Shown here piece by piece: positions 51,936 through 60,389 of a DNA stretch of 64,000 bases; position 1 is the first letter of the stretch; each line of letters starts with the position of its first letter. The position numbers and the translations under genes were made by a program. Under the pieces are notes generated by a model that was not told where the DNA came from, made no database searches, and saw nothing but the letters and a program-made list of their open reading frames with translations. Source of the DNA: Aquibacillus saliphilus. Its GTDB lineage: Bacteria > Bacillota > Bacilli > Bacillales > Amphibacillaceae. The DNA is taken from positions 1 through 64,000 of the forward strand of contig NZ_JAIZAP010000009.1 of assembly GCF_020404745.1 (NCBI RefSeq). The letters are read 5' to 3'.

Positions 51936-52258
51936 TATCATCACCTCTAAAAGAATTGTATGAAAAAATCTTTGGAAAATGTAAGTTTTTCGTAATTTTA
52001 TCCGATTGAACATGTACCACTTTCACAAGATTCATATCTAAAATTAAGTAGGATTTTAGTTGTCGATACTACTTTTAGGAGTTTTTTAGATGGTGAGTTT
52101 AATATATTCCCTTAAACAATAGATAACTGGAGTGGCCGTCGTGTAAAACGATACGAATATAAATAACGAAACATGTTGGTTGTTAGTTTCTTTATGATTT
52201 TCGTTTAAGCCATGAATTATAGTCATAAACAGAAACTTGTGCCAGTTAATAGATTAAA

Positions 52259-52294
52259 AAATAGACCTCCCTAATTATCTAAGAGAGGTCTAAG
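52259..52294 (-). terminator. Terminator of the RND operon
   Basis: TAGACCTC and GAGGTCTA pair around about 15 bases; on the minus strand a T-rich run follows. The spacer 52014-52258 holds no gene. Confidence 0.75.
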
Positions 52295-52318
52295 TGTATT
52301 TCATATGAGTACCATTTT

Positions 52319-54133
52319 TTATTGGAACAAATCTAACAGGTGGTCCCAGAAACCTTTTTCTTCTTCGGCTTTTTCTTCGTTTGTTTCCTTGTCTTCTTCT
52401 TTTTCAATACTTTCTGTTCTGATGACAAATTGTACCGTATTTATTTTCTCATTGTTGTCAGGCGAGACAAAGGATACGGGTTCGAAGTCAGTGTTCTCAA
52501 AATCAGAAATCATATCATCAATTTCCTCTTGTAATTGATCAGGTAGTTCACTTGTTGAATCTTTTAATTTAGTTGTACCATTGTGGAGTTCACTAACACC
52601 ATCTTCTAGTTCATTTGTACCGCCGGCTAACTCTGCAGTTCCAGCGTGTAAGTCACTATAAGTGTTTGATAACTGTCCAACACCGTCAGTATAGCTTATT
52701 AGACCAGTGTGGAACTCTTTATAGTTGGAAGATAATGCTGCTAATCCTTCCTGTAACTGTGTAAAAGAATCAGATATATCCATGTTTTCGAGAGATGATG
52801 AAAGCTCAGTTGCCATTGAAGACAGGTTATTCGAGATTTCTCTGACGGATCCACTAACTTCCGTGAGCGTCGGATCTACGGCAGCAAATGCTTCCTTAAC
52901 ATTGGAATAGGTACCCTTTGCAGTACGTGCAGCAGTATAGGTCTCAATCAATTGATTAACTACTTCTTTATTAGCTGCGTCATCTGCTTCGATTATACTA
53001 TAAAGAGCATCTAGTTGTTTTTTGCTGATTTCATGATTGGGAATAGCAGTCATTGCTTGATCTAATGCACTGTAGGAAGCTGCATAGTTTTCTTTTAATT
53101 GATCCAAGCCATCTGCTGTTTGAACAAGCCCATTAGCTAGTTTCGTTAGTCCTTCTTGTAACTCTTTTAACCCACTAAGATCCATCTGTTCTGAATTTCC
53201 ACTAACAGAATTGCTCATCGAAGTAAGGCCATCATTAATCGATTTTGATGCATTAACAAGTCCTGTTGATGATTCATCGATTTTAGATATTCCATTTTTG
53301 TATTCTGCAGAACCATCTCGTAGGCTTGCTACGCCATCGTTTAAGCCAGCAACACCATCCTTTAAATCAGCAACACCATCGTTGATTTCTGCGGTGGCAT
53401 CAGATAAGGATTGCATGTCACCAGTCATTTCACCGGTATCAGGTGAATCGATTGACATCGATGATGGAACAGCTGAAATATCTATTGCCTTAAGTTCAAA
53501 ATCAACTACATCTGCCTCAAGGCTCAGATTTCCCTCTTTCTCAGGCATAACAGTGTAGGTGATTTGTTTGTCCTTGCCCGCATTTGCAACCGTTGCATCA
53601 GGTGCTTCGATGTTGCTATAGATTGTAGGGTCAAGGGTGAGAGAAATTTGCAACAAGTAGTTTTGGTGAAAAACAGAATCTACTTGTTCATTGGCAGACG
53701 TGTTTAGTTGGATTTTTAAATGTCCATCTTTTCCCAACAGTTCATCTGGAGCAATTTCTTTCCCATCTAAGGAGTACGTTATATCAACATCCCAAGGTAG
53801 GGGTTCCTCATTCATGTTTCCTTGATAATAAAATTTCCCCTCAGGTGCAGAGAATTGCACCGTATTGTCAGTTTGTTCTAACTCTGATAAATTCGTTAAG
53901 TTTTTAAGACTTGCATACGTACCATAATCGACAACTGTTCCTGCTTTTGTAACATCAAAATTGTTAACTACATAAATTTCTTGTTGATCTCCAGTAGGGC
54001 TAAGTGTGGCATAAACTACTTCATCCTTATAAGAAATTTTTGCATCCTCATTTGATGCTGCATTTACAAGAAATGACGGCAATACAAGAACGATAGCCGT
54101 AAAAACAAGAAGTATTCTTTTTATTCTTATCAT
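52319..54133 (-). CDS. Exported heptad-repeat partner of RND pump (YhgE/Pip-like)
   Basis: About 604 residues. A signal peptide (RIKRILLVFTAIVLVLPSFL, ending about NAAS) is followed by a beta-rich part (about 30-215) and a long repeat region. There, units of seven residues such as INDGVADLKDGVAGLNDGVA (about 245-264) recur, and again near 520-560 (HAGTAELAGGTNELEDGV). This is the X-heptad pattern of YhgE/Pip-type proteins that extend through the cell wall. The C-terminus is charged. It lies 74 bases after the pump gene and is probably cotranscribed. Three ATGs in a row follow AAAGGGGA; the last is chosen. Confidence 0.82.
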   Translation of the reverse strand: MIRIKRILLVFTAIVLVLPSFLVNAASNEDAKISYKDEVVYATLSPTGDQQEIYVVNNFDVTKAGTVVDYGTYASLKNLTNLSELEQTDNTVQFSAPEGKFYYQGNMNEEPLPWDVDITYSLDGKEIAPDELLGKDGHLKIQLNTSANEQVDSVFHQNYLLQISLTLDPTIYSNIEAPDATVANAGKDKQITYTVMPEKEGNLSLEADVVDFELKAIDISAVPSSMSIDSPDTGEMTGDMQSLSDATAEINDGVADLKDGVAGLNDGVASLRDGSAEYKNGISKIDESSTGLVNASKSINDGLTSMSNSVSGNSEQMDLSGLKELQEGLTKLANGLVQTADGLDQLKENYAASYSALDQAMTAIPNHEISKKQLDALYSIIEADDAANKEVVNQLIETYTAARTAKGTYSNVKEAFAAVDPTLTEVSGSVREISNNLSSMATELSSSLENMDISDSFTQLQEGLAALSSNYKEFHTGLISYTDGVGQLSNTYSDLHAGTAELAGGTNELEDGVSELHNGTTKLKDSTSELPDQLQEEIDDMISDFENTDFEPVSFVSPDNNEKINTVQFVIRTESIEKEEDKETNEEKAEEEKGFWDHLLDLFQ

Positions 54134-54206
54134 CATCATTTCCCCTTTATAATTCTTCAATCAGATTAAGGCTTTCGCTTTTTACTCAGAAGGCCTTATT
54201 AATTGG

Positions 54207-56252
54207 TTACTTTTTCAAAAAGTTTGCTTTCCAAGTTGTTTTATCAATAACTTTATCAAATACCAATAGCATGGCCGGTAGGAAGAAAATAACCATAATA
54301 AACGCTAGTAATGCGCCTCTTCCAAGCAATAATCCAATCGATCCCACAATCGGATTGCTCGAGGTAATCCATAAAATAAAGCCAACACTTGATAAGATGG
54401 ATGCTGAAATTGCAATCGAGAATATTTTCTCATTGATTGTTTTCTTAATTGCGTCAAGTGCAGTCATTTCCTTGCGATTCTCTTTGTATGCTTCCATCAG
54501 AAGTATCGCATAATCGACAGTCGCCGCAAGCTGGACGGTGCTGACAATCAGATATCCCACATAAACAAGTGATGAATCAGTAAAGTAGGGGACAGCTAAA
54601 TTAATCCAAACAGCAGATTGAATCGTAAGCAGCAATACTAATGGAATGGAAATGGATTTAAATGTCACCAAAAGAACAATCGCAATCGCAATTATTGTTA
54701 GTAAATTGACAAGCTTGTTATCGTTTTGGACTACATTTTTCATATCATATAAGGTCACACTCTCCCCGAGGGAATAAGCATCATCACCATAATAGGTAGC
54801 AGCTGTCTCTTGAACAGATTCAACAAGTGAAAAAGCCTCTGCACCCTCTGGTCCTGCATCAGTATGCAGAATTATTCGGCTGTAGTTATCTGAATAAAAT
54901 TGCTCTGTGATCGATTCCTCTAAATATTCTGGCGGAATTACTGAGCTGACTGTATTAACATATGAAAGAACGCTTGTCACAGGCCCAAAGGATTCTAGCT
55001 CTTGAACTAGATTTTCTTCTTTTGCGACATCGCCTTTTGGAACAAGTAACACCATTGAAGTATATTTCCCAAACGTCTCTTCTACTTGGATTTTGTCACT
55101 ACCGGCCCGAGTTTGCTCTGGTTGATCGCCGGTTCCATAAGTAAAAGTCGTGTTGCTTTGTGCTAAAAATGCGGGAACGATTAGTAGGAATACGAGTAAC
55201 AACACAGGTATTCTTACTTTGACAACACTACTGCCAATGTTCTTGAAGCCTTTAAGCAATGGTTTGTGTTGTGTTTTATCAATCCATTTATAAAACATAA
55301 CGGTTAGTGCTGGTAAGAATACCATGACACTTATGAAACTTAAGACAATTCCTTTAACCAGATTTAGTCCTAAATCAGAACCAATCTCGAAGTTCATGAA
55401 TGTTAGTGCCATAAAACCAAAAAAGGTCGTTGCTGCACTAGCTGCAATTGCAGGGAACGATTTTTTGATTGCGAGCTGCATGGCTTCGGCTGGATTGTCT
55501 GTTTTCTTCCGATAATCAGAAAAGCTATGCAGTAGAAAAATAGCGTAATCGAGTGATACCGCGAGCTGTAAAATCGGCGCAACTGATTGAGTTACGAACG
55601 ATACTTCCCCGATAAAAATATTTGTTCCTAAGTTAATCAGTACAGAAACTCCAATAGCTGTTAGGAAAAACAACGGTTCCAGCCAAGAAGTTGTAGAAAC
55701 AACCAAAATTAAAATAATAATTGGTACTAACAATGCCGCGGCATACATTGACTCAGATCCAGCCATTTTTTGTGATATAGCAGTATCGAGTGCTTCTCCC
55801 GCCATCGCATTCTCTTCACCAATTAATTGATAGATAGCGTTGGTTATTGGAACTTCATCCCCGTCTCGAATGCTGAAAGAAAAAATGGCTTTGTCATCCT
55901 TGTAATAGGTTTCCACCGTATCTTTATCAGCTATTTCTAGTGGGGTTTTTATATCAATCGCATCATCTAACCATGTTACATCTTCCACACCATCAATCGC
56001 AGCAAGCTTTTCTTTTAATTGAAGTGCTTCCTGGACCGTAACATCGTTGATCATGACTCTTGTATTTGGAACAGAGCCCTCAAACTCTTGCTCCATGACG
56101 TCCATTGCCTCTGTCGAAGGAGCATCATCTGGTAGGTAATCTACCATATTGTAGTTTACAGACACAGAGAACTGTACGATTGCAGAAATGACGGCAATCA
56201 CCATAAATGCAATAACTACTGATTTATTATGTTTAATAATTCGTGCTGCCAT
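54207..56252 (-). CDS. RND/MMPL-family transporter
   Basis: A 681-residue protein with 12 helices in the MMPL arrangement: one helix, an outer domain (about 32-175), five helices including LAVSLDYAIFLLHSFSDYRK (about 231-250), then the same again with AATVDYAILLMEAYKENRKE (about 570-589). The repeated DYAI segments carry the proton-relay Asp. It likely exports lipids or amphipathic drugs. It is the first gene of a leftward operon with a TetR repressor divergent from it. Confidence 0.9.
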   Translation of the reverse strand: MAARIIKHNKSVVIAFMVIAVISAIVQFSVSVNYNMVDYLPDDAPSTEAMDVMEQEFEGSVPNTRVMINDVTVQEALQLKEKLAAIDGVEDVTWLDDAIDIKTPLEIADKDTVETYYKDDKAIFSFSIRDGDEVPITNAIYQLIGEENAMAGEALDTAISQKMAGSESMYAAALLVPIIILILVVSTTSWLEPLFFLTAIGVSVLINLGTNIFIGEVSFVTQSVAPILQLAVSLDYAIFLLHSFSDYRKKTDNPAEAMQLAIKKSFPAIAASAATTFFGFMALTFMNFEIGSDLGLNLVKGIVLSFISVMVFLPALTVMFYKWIDKTQHKPLLKGFKNIGSSVVKVRIPVLLLVFLLIVPAFLAQSNTTFTYGTGDQPEQTRAGSDKIQVEETFGKYTSMVLLVPKGDVAKEENLVQELESFGPVTSVLSYVNTVSSVIPPEYLEESITEQFYSDNYSRIILHTDAGPEGAEAFSLVESVQETAATYYGDDAYSLGESVTLYDMKNVVQNDNKLVNLLTIIAIAIVLLVTFKSISIPLVLLLTIQSAVWINLAVPYFTDSSLVYVGYLIVSTVQLAATVDYAILLMEAYKENRKEMTALDAIKKTINEKIFSIAISASILSSVGFILWITSSNPIVGSIGLLLGRGALLAFIMVIFFLPAMLLVFDKVIDKTTWKANFLKK

Positions 56253-56303
56253 GCCAATAATAATTCATCCTTTCTGTTGCGTTAAACCTAATTCCACTTT
56301 ATT

Positions 56304-56332
56304 ATTATATAGACACAGTGTTGGTTTTACAA
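56304..56332 (-). promoter_or_regulatory. Promoter of the RND operon
   Basis: On the minus strand TTGTAA and a perfect TATAAT are 17 bases apart. The spacer contains CAACACTGTGT, related to the operator arms at 56363-56385. Confidence 0.75.
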
Positions 56333-56362
56333 CAAACAGTTCCGTAACATGCGTACAATTGG

Positions 56363-56385
56363 CAACACAAGGATAAATTGTGTTG
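56363..56385. promoter_or_regulatory. Operator of the TetR regulator
   Basis: CAACACAA and TTGTGTTG form a perfect 8-bp inverted repeat around seven bases, between the RND promoter and the tetR start. With the related CAACAC sequence in the promoter spacer it suits control of both genes. Confidence 0.7.
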
Positions 56386-56419
56386 GATTACGCTAAAAAA
56401 AGTAAGGGAGGGTCCCTGA

Positions 56420-56989
56420 TTGTCTTCTAAATTGGACAGACGAAAAAAATATACACGGATGGTATTGAAGGATAGTCTAATCAAATTATTGAGTGAAAAG
56501 CAAATTTCTACTATTACAGTAAAAGAAATATGTAATTTAGCAGATATCAATCGTTCTACTTTCTATACCCATTATTCAGACCAATTTGATTTACTTGATA
56601 AAATTGAAGAAGAAATTATTGAGGATATGAATGAATATCTCAGTCAATATAATTTCAAAAAAGAAGAAGAATCCTTACAGATGACAGAAAAATTACTCGA
56701 ATATATCGTTTCAAAGCGGGACATCTGTCAAACGCTTCTCAACGAAAATGGTGATACAACCTTTCAAAAGAGAGTGATGAACGTCGCACAACGATTTTTA
56801 ATGAAAAACTGGATGGCTGTTAACAACCTTGATGAAGATATGTCTGAATATCTAAGTACGTTTATTATTAGTGGCAGTATTCACGTTATTAAAAGTTGGT
56901 TAAGTCACGGAATGGATAAATCACCAAAGCAAATGGCAGAAATCATAAACCACCTAACAAATAAAGGACTTTCTATGATAAAGAGCTAG
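56420..56989 (+). CDS. TetR-family repressor of the RND pump
   Basis: A 189-residue TetR regulator. TRMVLKDSLIKLLSEKQIST, then ITVKEICNLADINRSTFYTH (about 13-52) form the HTH. The C-terminal part is helical. It is divergent from the RND operon, with an inverted repeat between them. The TTG start has AAGGGAGGG upstream. Its ligand may be a substrate of the pump. Confidence 0.88.
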   Translation: MSSKLDRRKKYTRMVLKDSLIKLLSEKQISTITVKEICNLADINRSTFYTHYSDQFDLLDKIEEEIIEDMNEYLSQYNFKKEEESLQMTEKLLEYIVSKRDICQTLLNENGDTTFQKRVMNVAQRFLMKNWMAVNNLDEDMSEYLSTFIISGSIHVIKSWLSHGMDKSPKQMAEIINHLTNKGLSMIKS

Positions 56990-57028
56990 CATAGAAAGGT
57001 GAATAACAGCTTTGATTGTTAGTGTAGT

Positions 57029-57226
57029 GATAGGGGCAGATAGTTGAACAAAGATTATTTGTTTAACTATTAAGTGAGGTGAACCGTATCATAAATAGTG
57101 GTAAAACAGAAAATTGAATTGTTAATTAAAAAGGAATGGTTAGAAAAGTTAAATCGTTAATAAATATAGATACTATTTTAATTTTAAGAGTTAAGACAGG
57201 GGTATACAAGTACCTCCTGTCTTTTC
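57029..57226. other. Spacer with leader motif and terminator
   Basis: A copy of the short leader motif, GGGGCAGATAGTTGAACAAA, lies at about 57033-57053. A terminator AAGACAGGGGTA/TACCTCCTGTCTT at 57193-57226 separates the tetR gene from the convergent pair. No gene seen. Confidence 0.6.
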
Positions 57227-57248
57227 AATTTCAAATTGATGTTTCCTC

Positions 57249-57770
57249 TCAATCTTTCTTCGTTCCTTTTTGCCTTATTCTATATATAAACCCACTAATT
57301 AAGGAATTTGAAGTTCTATTTTGAATGATTAATAACTTGCCTTTAATTATCTCTACTATTTCCCTATATATTGTGTCGATATCCTTGAAGTTTTCTCTAC
57401 CTTCAATGTTTGCGACTTCTTCATCCATATGCTGAATGGAAACCTGCTCTTTAAGGCAATTATCAATTCTCCTTATAATAGATTCTATAGAGGATTTAAT
57501 TTCATCTTCGTTAATAGGTAAGTCATATAGTACATTGTTCAATTTGGTAATAATCTTTTCATAAGATTTTTCACTACCTCTTATATATTTTCGCTTATTC
57601 TCGCGTGTTTCCTCTGCAATATTTTTTATTCTCGAAAGAATATCGGTATATGTATATTGCATTGTTGTATTTTTAAAATATTTCACTGTCTTACTGGCAA
57701 ATATAGATGAAATTACAGCCCCACCTAATGAGACTATACTTGAGATGCTCCCTAAAGTGCTTAAGTCCAA
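57249..57770 (-). CDS. Membrane-anchored protein of unknown function, defence-island edge
   Basis: A 173-residue protein. A weakly hydrophobic N-terminal segment (STLGSISSIVSLGGAVISSI, about 4-23) could be a single membrane helix. The rest is charged and helical (RIKNIAEETRENKRKYIRG; SIESIIRRIDNCLKEQ). No family is recognised. It starts 3 bases after its partner's stop with a TTG, so the two are translationally coupled. Its place directly beside Gabija suggests a defence-linked or accessory role, an inference from location. Confidence 0.7.
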   Translation of the reverse strand: MDLSTLGSISSIVSLGGAVISSIFASKTVKYFKNTTMQYTYTDILSRIKNIAEETRENKRKYIRGSEKSYEKIITKLNNVLYDLPINEDEIKSSIESIIRRIDNCLKEQVSIQHMDEEVANIEGRENFKDIDTIYREIVEIIKGKLLIIQNRTSNSLISGFIYRIRQKGTKKD

Positions 57771-57773
57771 TAG

Positions 57774-58142
57774 TTAATTACCATCCTTTTCACTGATAAT
57801 ATGCTTGTATTTTGGGAAATTTCCATATAGTGCAGGAAAAACATCATCCCATCTTTCATCTTCCCAAAATGCTTTTACTATATACTCGGCTAAATGGTAG
57901 TCACCTTCATTTCCAGTAATCTCATAAATTCTAGTTTCATATTCGACATTACTAACTTCTTTGTTTTGATTTATCCTGTCTCTAATTTCGTCCATTAGAT
58001 TCATAATTTCGTTATACTGACTTTTGGTGATATTGTATTCATAGAGGACCCTGTTGATGTTGGAATCATGAAACATCAAATCTAACTTAAACTCTAAATG
58101 TTGAACTTTTTCTTCTAATAAATTTACTCTTTCATCGCTCAT
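57774..58142 (-). CDS. Small coiled-coil protein, partner of the membrane-anchored protein
   Basis: A 122-residue protein. The N-terminal heptad region is LLEEKVQHLEFKLDLMF (about 8-24), then a helix with NITKSQYNEIMNLMDEIRDR (about 37-56). The C-terminal half has LAEYIVKAFWEDERWDDVFP and ALYGNFPKY. No family is recognised with certainty. AAAAGGAGGA precedes the ATG. It is the first gene of the leftward pair, divergent from gajA. Confidence 0.72.
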   Translation of the reverse strand: MSDERVNLLEEKVQHLEFKLDLMFHDSNINRVLYEYNITKSQYNEIMNLMDEIRDRINQNKEVSNVEYETRIYEITGNEGDYHLAEYIVKAFWEDERWDDVFPALYGNFPKYKHIISEKDGN

Positions 58143-58479
58143 AAATATCCTCCTTTTAGTAATTCCTTAGTTAATAGTTTAGTAATATTATAGCAAAATT
58201 ATCCATTAGCAGATATATATTAAATTTTATCAATATCAACCCTCTTCGGTTTTTCAGCGCAAATAAATGTGATGATTTTGACAATAACACTAATTAATAA
58301 GAATTCATTGAAAACAGAGAAATACCCCTTGAAATCGATTAAGGGGTATCTTCTGGTTCAACTGTATTAATTCAATTAGTACTAGAAAAGAGTTTTTCAA
58401 TATCTGATGCTCCAAGTGCAAACCGACAGTATTTTGGAATTATGTTATTGTAAATGTATAAACAATTTGGAGGGTAATT
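58143..58479. other. Divergent promoter region of the defence island
   Basis: No gene. A 9-bp inverted repeat ATACCCCTT/AAGGGGTAT (58322-58349) with T-rich flanks on both sides could be a bidirectional terminator or an operator. The gajA promoter lies at the right end. Confidence 0.55.
58434..58462 (+). promoter_or_regulatory. Promoter of gajA
   Basis: TTGGAA (58434-58439) and TATAAA (58457-58462) are exactly 17 bases apart, about 18 bases before the gajA start. Confidence 0.7.
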
Positions 58480-60327
58480 ATGTACATTTCGAAGATTTCT
58501 CTTAAAAATTATCGTAACTTTGGCAATATACCATTTGAAATGAAGTTGAAGAAATTCACAACAATAATTGGTTCGAATAATGTTGGTAAAACAAATTTAC
58601 TAGAATCTATTGGATTGATATTAAGCCAAGATATTACTATGTTTAGGAAAAGAATATTGCAGGTTGAAGATATTAATTATGCAACTAGATTAAAATTTAA
58701 ACAAGATATACTAAATCAATCAATACCCTTTGATAAACTTGAATTCCCAGAAGTAAAAGTCCAGTTAACATTTGAAGGGATGGATAATAAGCAATTATCT
58801 GTTGTGGGTGATTGGTTTTCAACTAAAACAATGGATAAGGCTAAATTAACCTATGTGTTTAAACCAACTAATAACTTTGATAGAGAAGCATGGGTTACAA
58901 AACAGAGGGGAAATATTAAACTACTTATGAGCGAAAGAAAGGGTATAAAACAGGAAGACCTTTTAAAATTTATTGAATTCCCAATTAAAAGTTACCAATA
59001 CATAATTTACGGAGGAAATGATCGTACTAATCGTGTTGATCCATATTTTCTTAGTATGTTGAAGTTAGAACTATTAGATGCTCTTCGAGACGCAAAACGG
59101 GAGTTAATTGCTAATGGGGATTATAAGTTGCTATACCGAATTTTAAACCAAGGTGAAGAGAATGCATATGAAGATATAAAGGAAGTACTAAGCGATTTAG
59201 ATGAGAAGATTAGGGGCAACGATCAACTTAGTGATATTAGAAAGACATTAATTGAGCATTTGAATAAGATTTCTTTACAAGGTACAGGAGAAAATAATAT
59301 TGACTTTCACTTTTCAACACTTGAAACAGGCGATATATTAAAGAAACTGAGTTTGATTTATGGCCAAGAACCGATAACTATTGATAGAAATGGACTGGGC
59401 CGGAATAATCTTTTATACATTTCATTAATATTATCTCGTTTAGCGCCAGAAGAAAACATAGATACTTGTTTTAGGATTGTAGGCATTGAGGAACCGGAAG
59501 CACATCTTCATCCTCACTTACAAAAGCATCTTGCCACAAACATAGAACAGATAAATGCAAAAAGAGATGATTTACAAATCATTTTAACATCACATTCCAC
59601 TCATATCACAAGTTCACTTAATACAGAAAATATGGCAGTTTTATATAGAGATGGGTCGGATATTAAAAAGCATTACATAACTGATGGTTTTGAAGAAACT
59701 AAAAAAGGCAAGGAACACAGACGATATCTTGAAAAGTATTTAGATGCCACCAAATCTAGTATGTTTTATGCTCGAAGGATACTGTTAGTAGAAGGAATTG
59801 CGGAACAGATTCTAGTACCGTTATTATTTAATCTATCTTATGGTAAAACACTAGATAGCATTGGCTGTAATATAATAAACGTGAACGGGGTTGCTTTTAG
59901 ACACTTTTTGGAGATTATAAGAAATGGATATTTCATAAAATGCGTTGTATTAACTGATGGTGACGTGGGTAAGAAATCGGAAAATCGTGCAGTTAATCTA
60001 AAGAATGACTATGAAAAGCCCTATAGCACCATAAAAGTTGAGGTTAACAAGGAAACTTTTGAAAAAGAACTTATTGAAGCAAACAAAAGTGGCTTAGGGA
60101 AGGAGATACTACTTGAAGCACTTAACCATACGAGGCTAAATAAAGGGCCAGAGTATGCGAAGGAAATAAAAAATAATGAAATTGAAACCGATATTTTTTT
60201 TGGAATGATAGAAGATTATAAATCAGAATTTGCATTCAACTTAGGTGATGAGATTAAAAATGTAAATAAAGACGCATTTCAAGTTCCCAATTATATTAAG
60301 GAAGGTTTTGAATTTATTTTGGATTGA
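58480..60327 (+). CDS. gajA: Gabija defence protein GajA (OLD-family ATPase-TOPRIM nuclease)
   Basis: A 615-residue OLD-type protein. The ABC ATPase part has Walker A IGSNNVGKTNLLES (about 30-43) and signature/Walker B GIEEPEAHLHPHLQKHL (about 335-351), then LTSHSTHI (switch His, about 368-375). The TOPRIM part has LLVEGIAEQILVPLL (about 437-451) with its Glu pair and VVLTDGDVGKK (about 488-498) with the DxD. GajA of B. cereus is somewhat shorter (578). It forms a tetramer that nicks phage DNA when nucleotides are depleted. GGAGGG precedes the ATG. It is followed by gajB after 62 bases. Confidence 0.9.
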   Translation: MYISKISLKNYRNFGNIPFEMKLKKFTTIIGSNNVGKTNLLESIGLILSQDITMFRKRILQVEDINYATRLKFKQDILNQSIPFDKLEFPEVKVQLTFEGMDNKQLSVVGDWFSTKTMDKAKLTYVFKPTNNFDREAWVTKQRGNIKLLMSERKGIKQEDLLKFIEFPIKSYQYIIYGGNDRTNRVDPYFLSMLKLELLDALRDAKRELIANGDYKLLYRILNQGEENAYEDIKEVLSDLDEKIRGNDQLSDIRKTLIEHLNKISLQGTGENNIDFHFSTLETGDILKKLSLIYGQEPITIDRNGLGRNNLLYISLILSRLAPEENIDTCFRIVGIEEPEAHLHPHLQKHLATNIEQINAKRDDLQIILTSHSTHITSSLNTENMAVLYRDGSDIKKHYITDGFEETKKGKEHRRYLEKYLDATKSSMFYARRILLVEGIAEQILVPLLFNLSYGKTLDSIGCNIINVNGVAFRHFLEIIRNGYFIKCVVLTDGDVGKKSENRAVNLKNDYEKPYSTIKVEVNKETFEKELIEANKSGLGKEILLEALNHTRLNKGPEYAKEIKNNEIETDIFFGMIEDYKSEFAFNLGDEIKNVNKDAFQVPNYIKEGFEFILD

Positions 60328-60389
60328 GATGATTAATTGACTTTCCTGTTGATACTAGTCTAGGAATAGACAGATAAGGAGCAGTGTAA

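Noticed and set aside
52725-53558. Plus-strand frames over the heptad-repeat gene
   Set aside because: Low-complexity Ser/Asp/Thr reading of the repeat-coding strand; shadows only.
58322-58349. Start of a transposon terminal repeat at the defence-island border
   Set aside because: The ATACCCCTT repeat is a short hairpin in one spacer; no matching copy at another border within the window.
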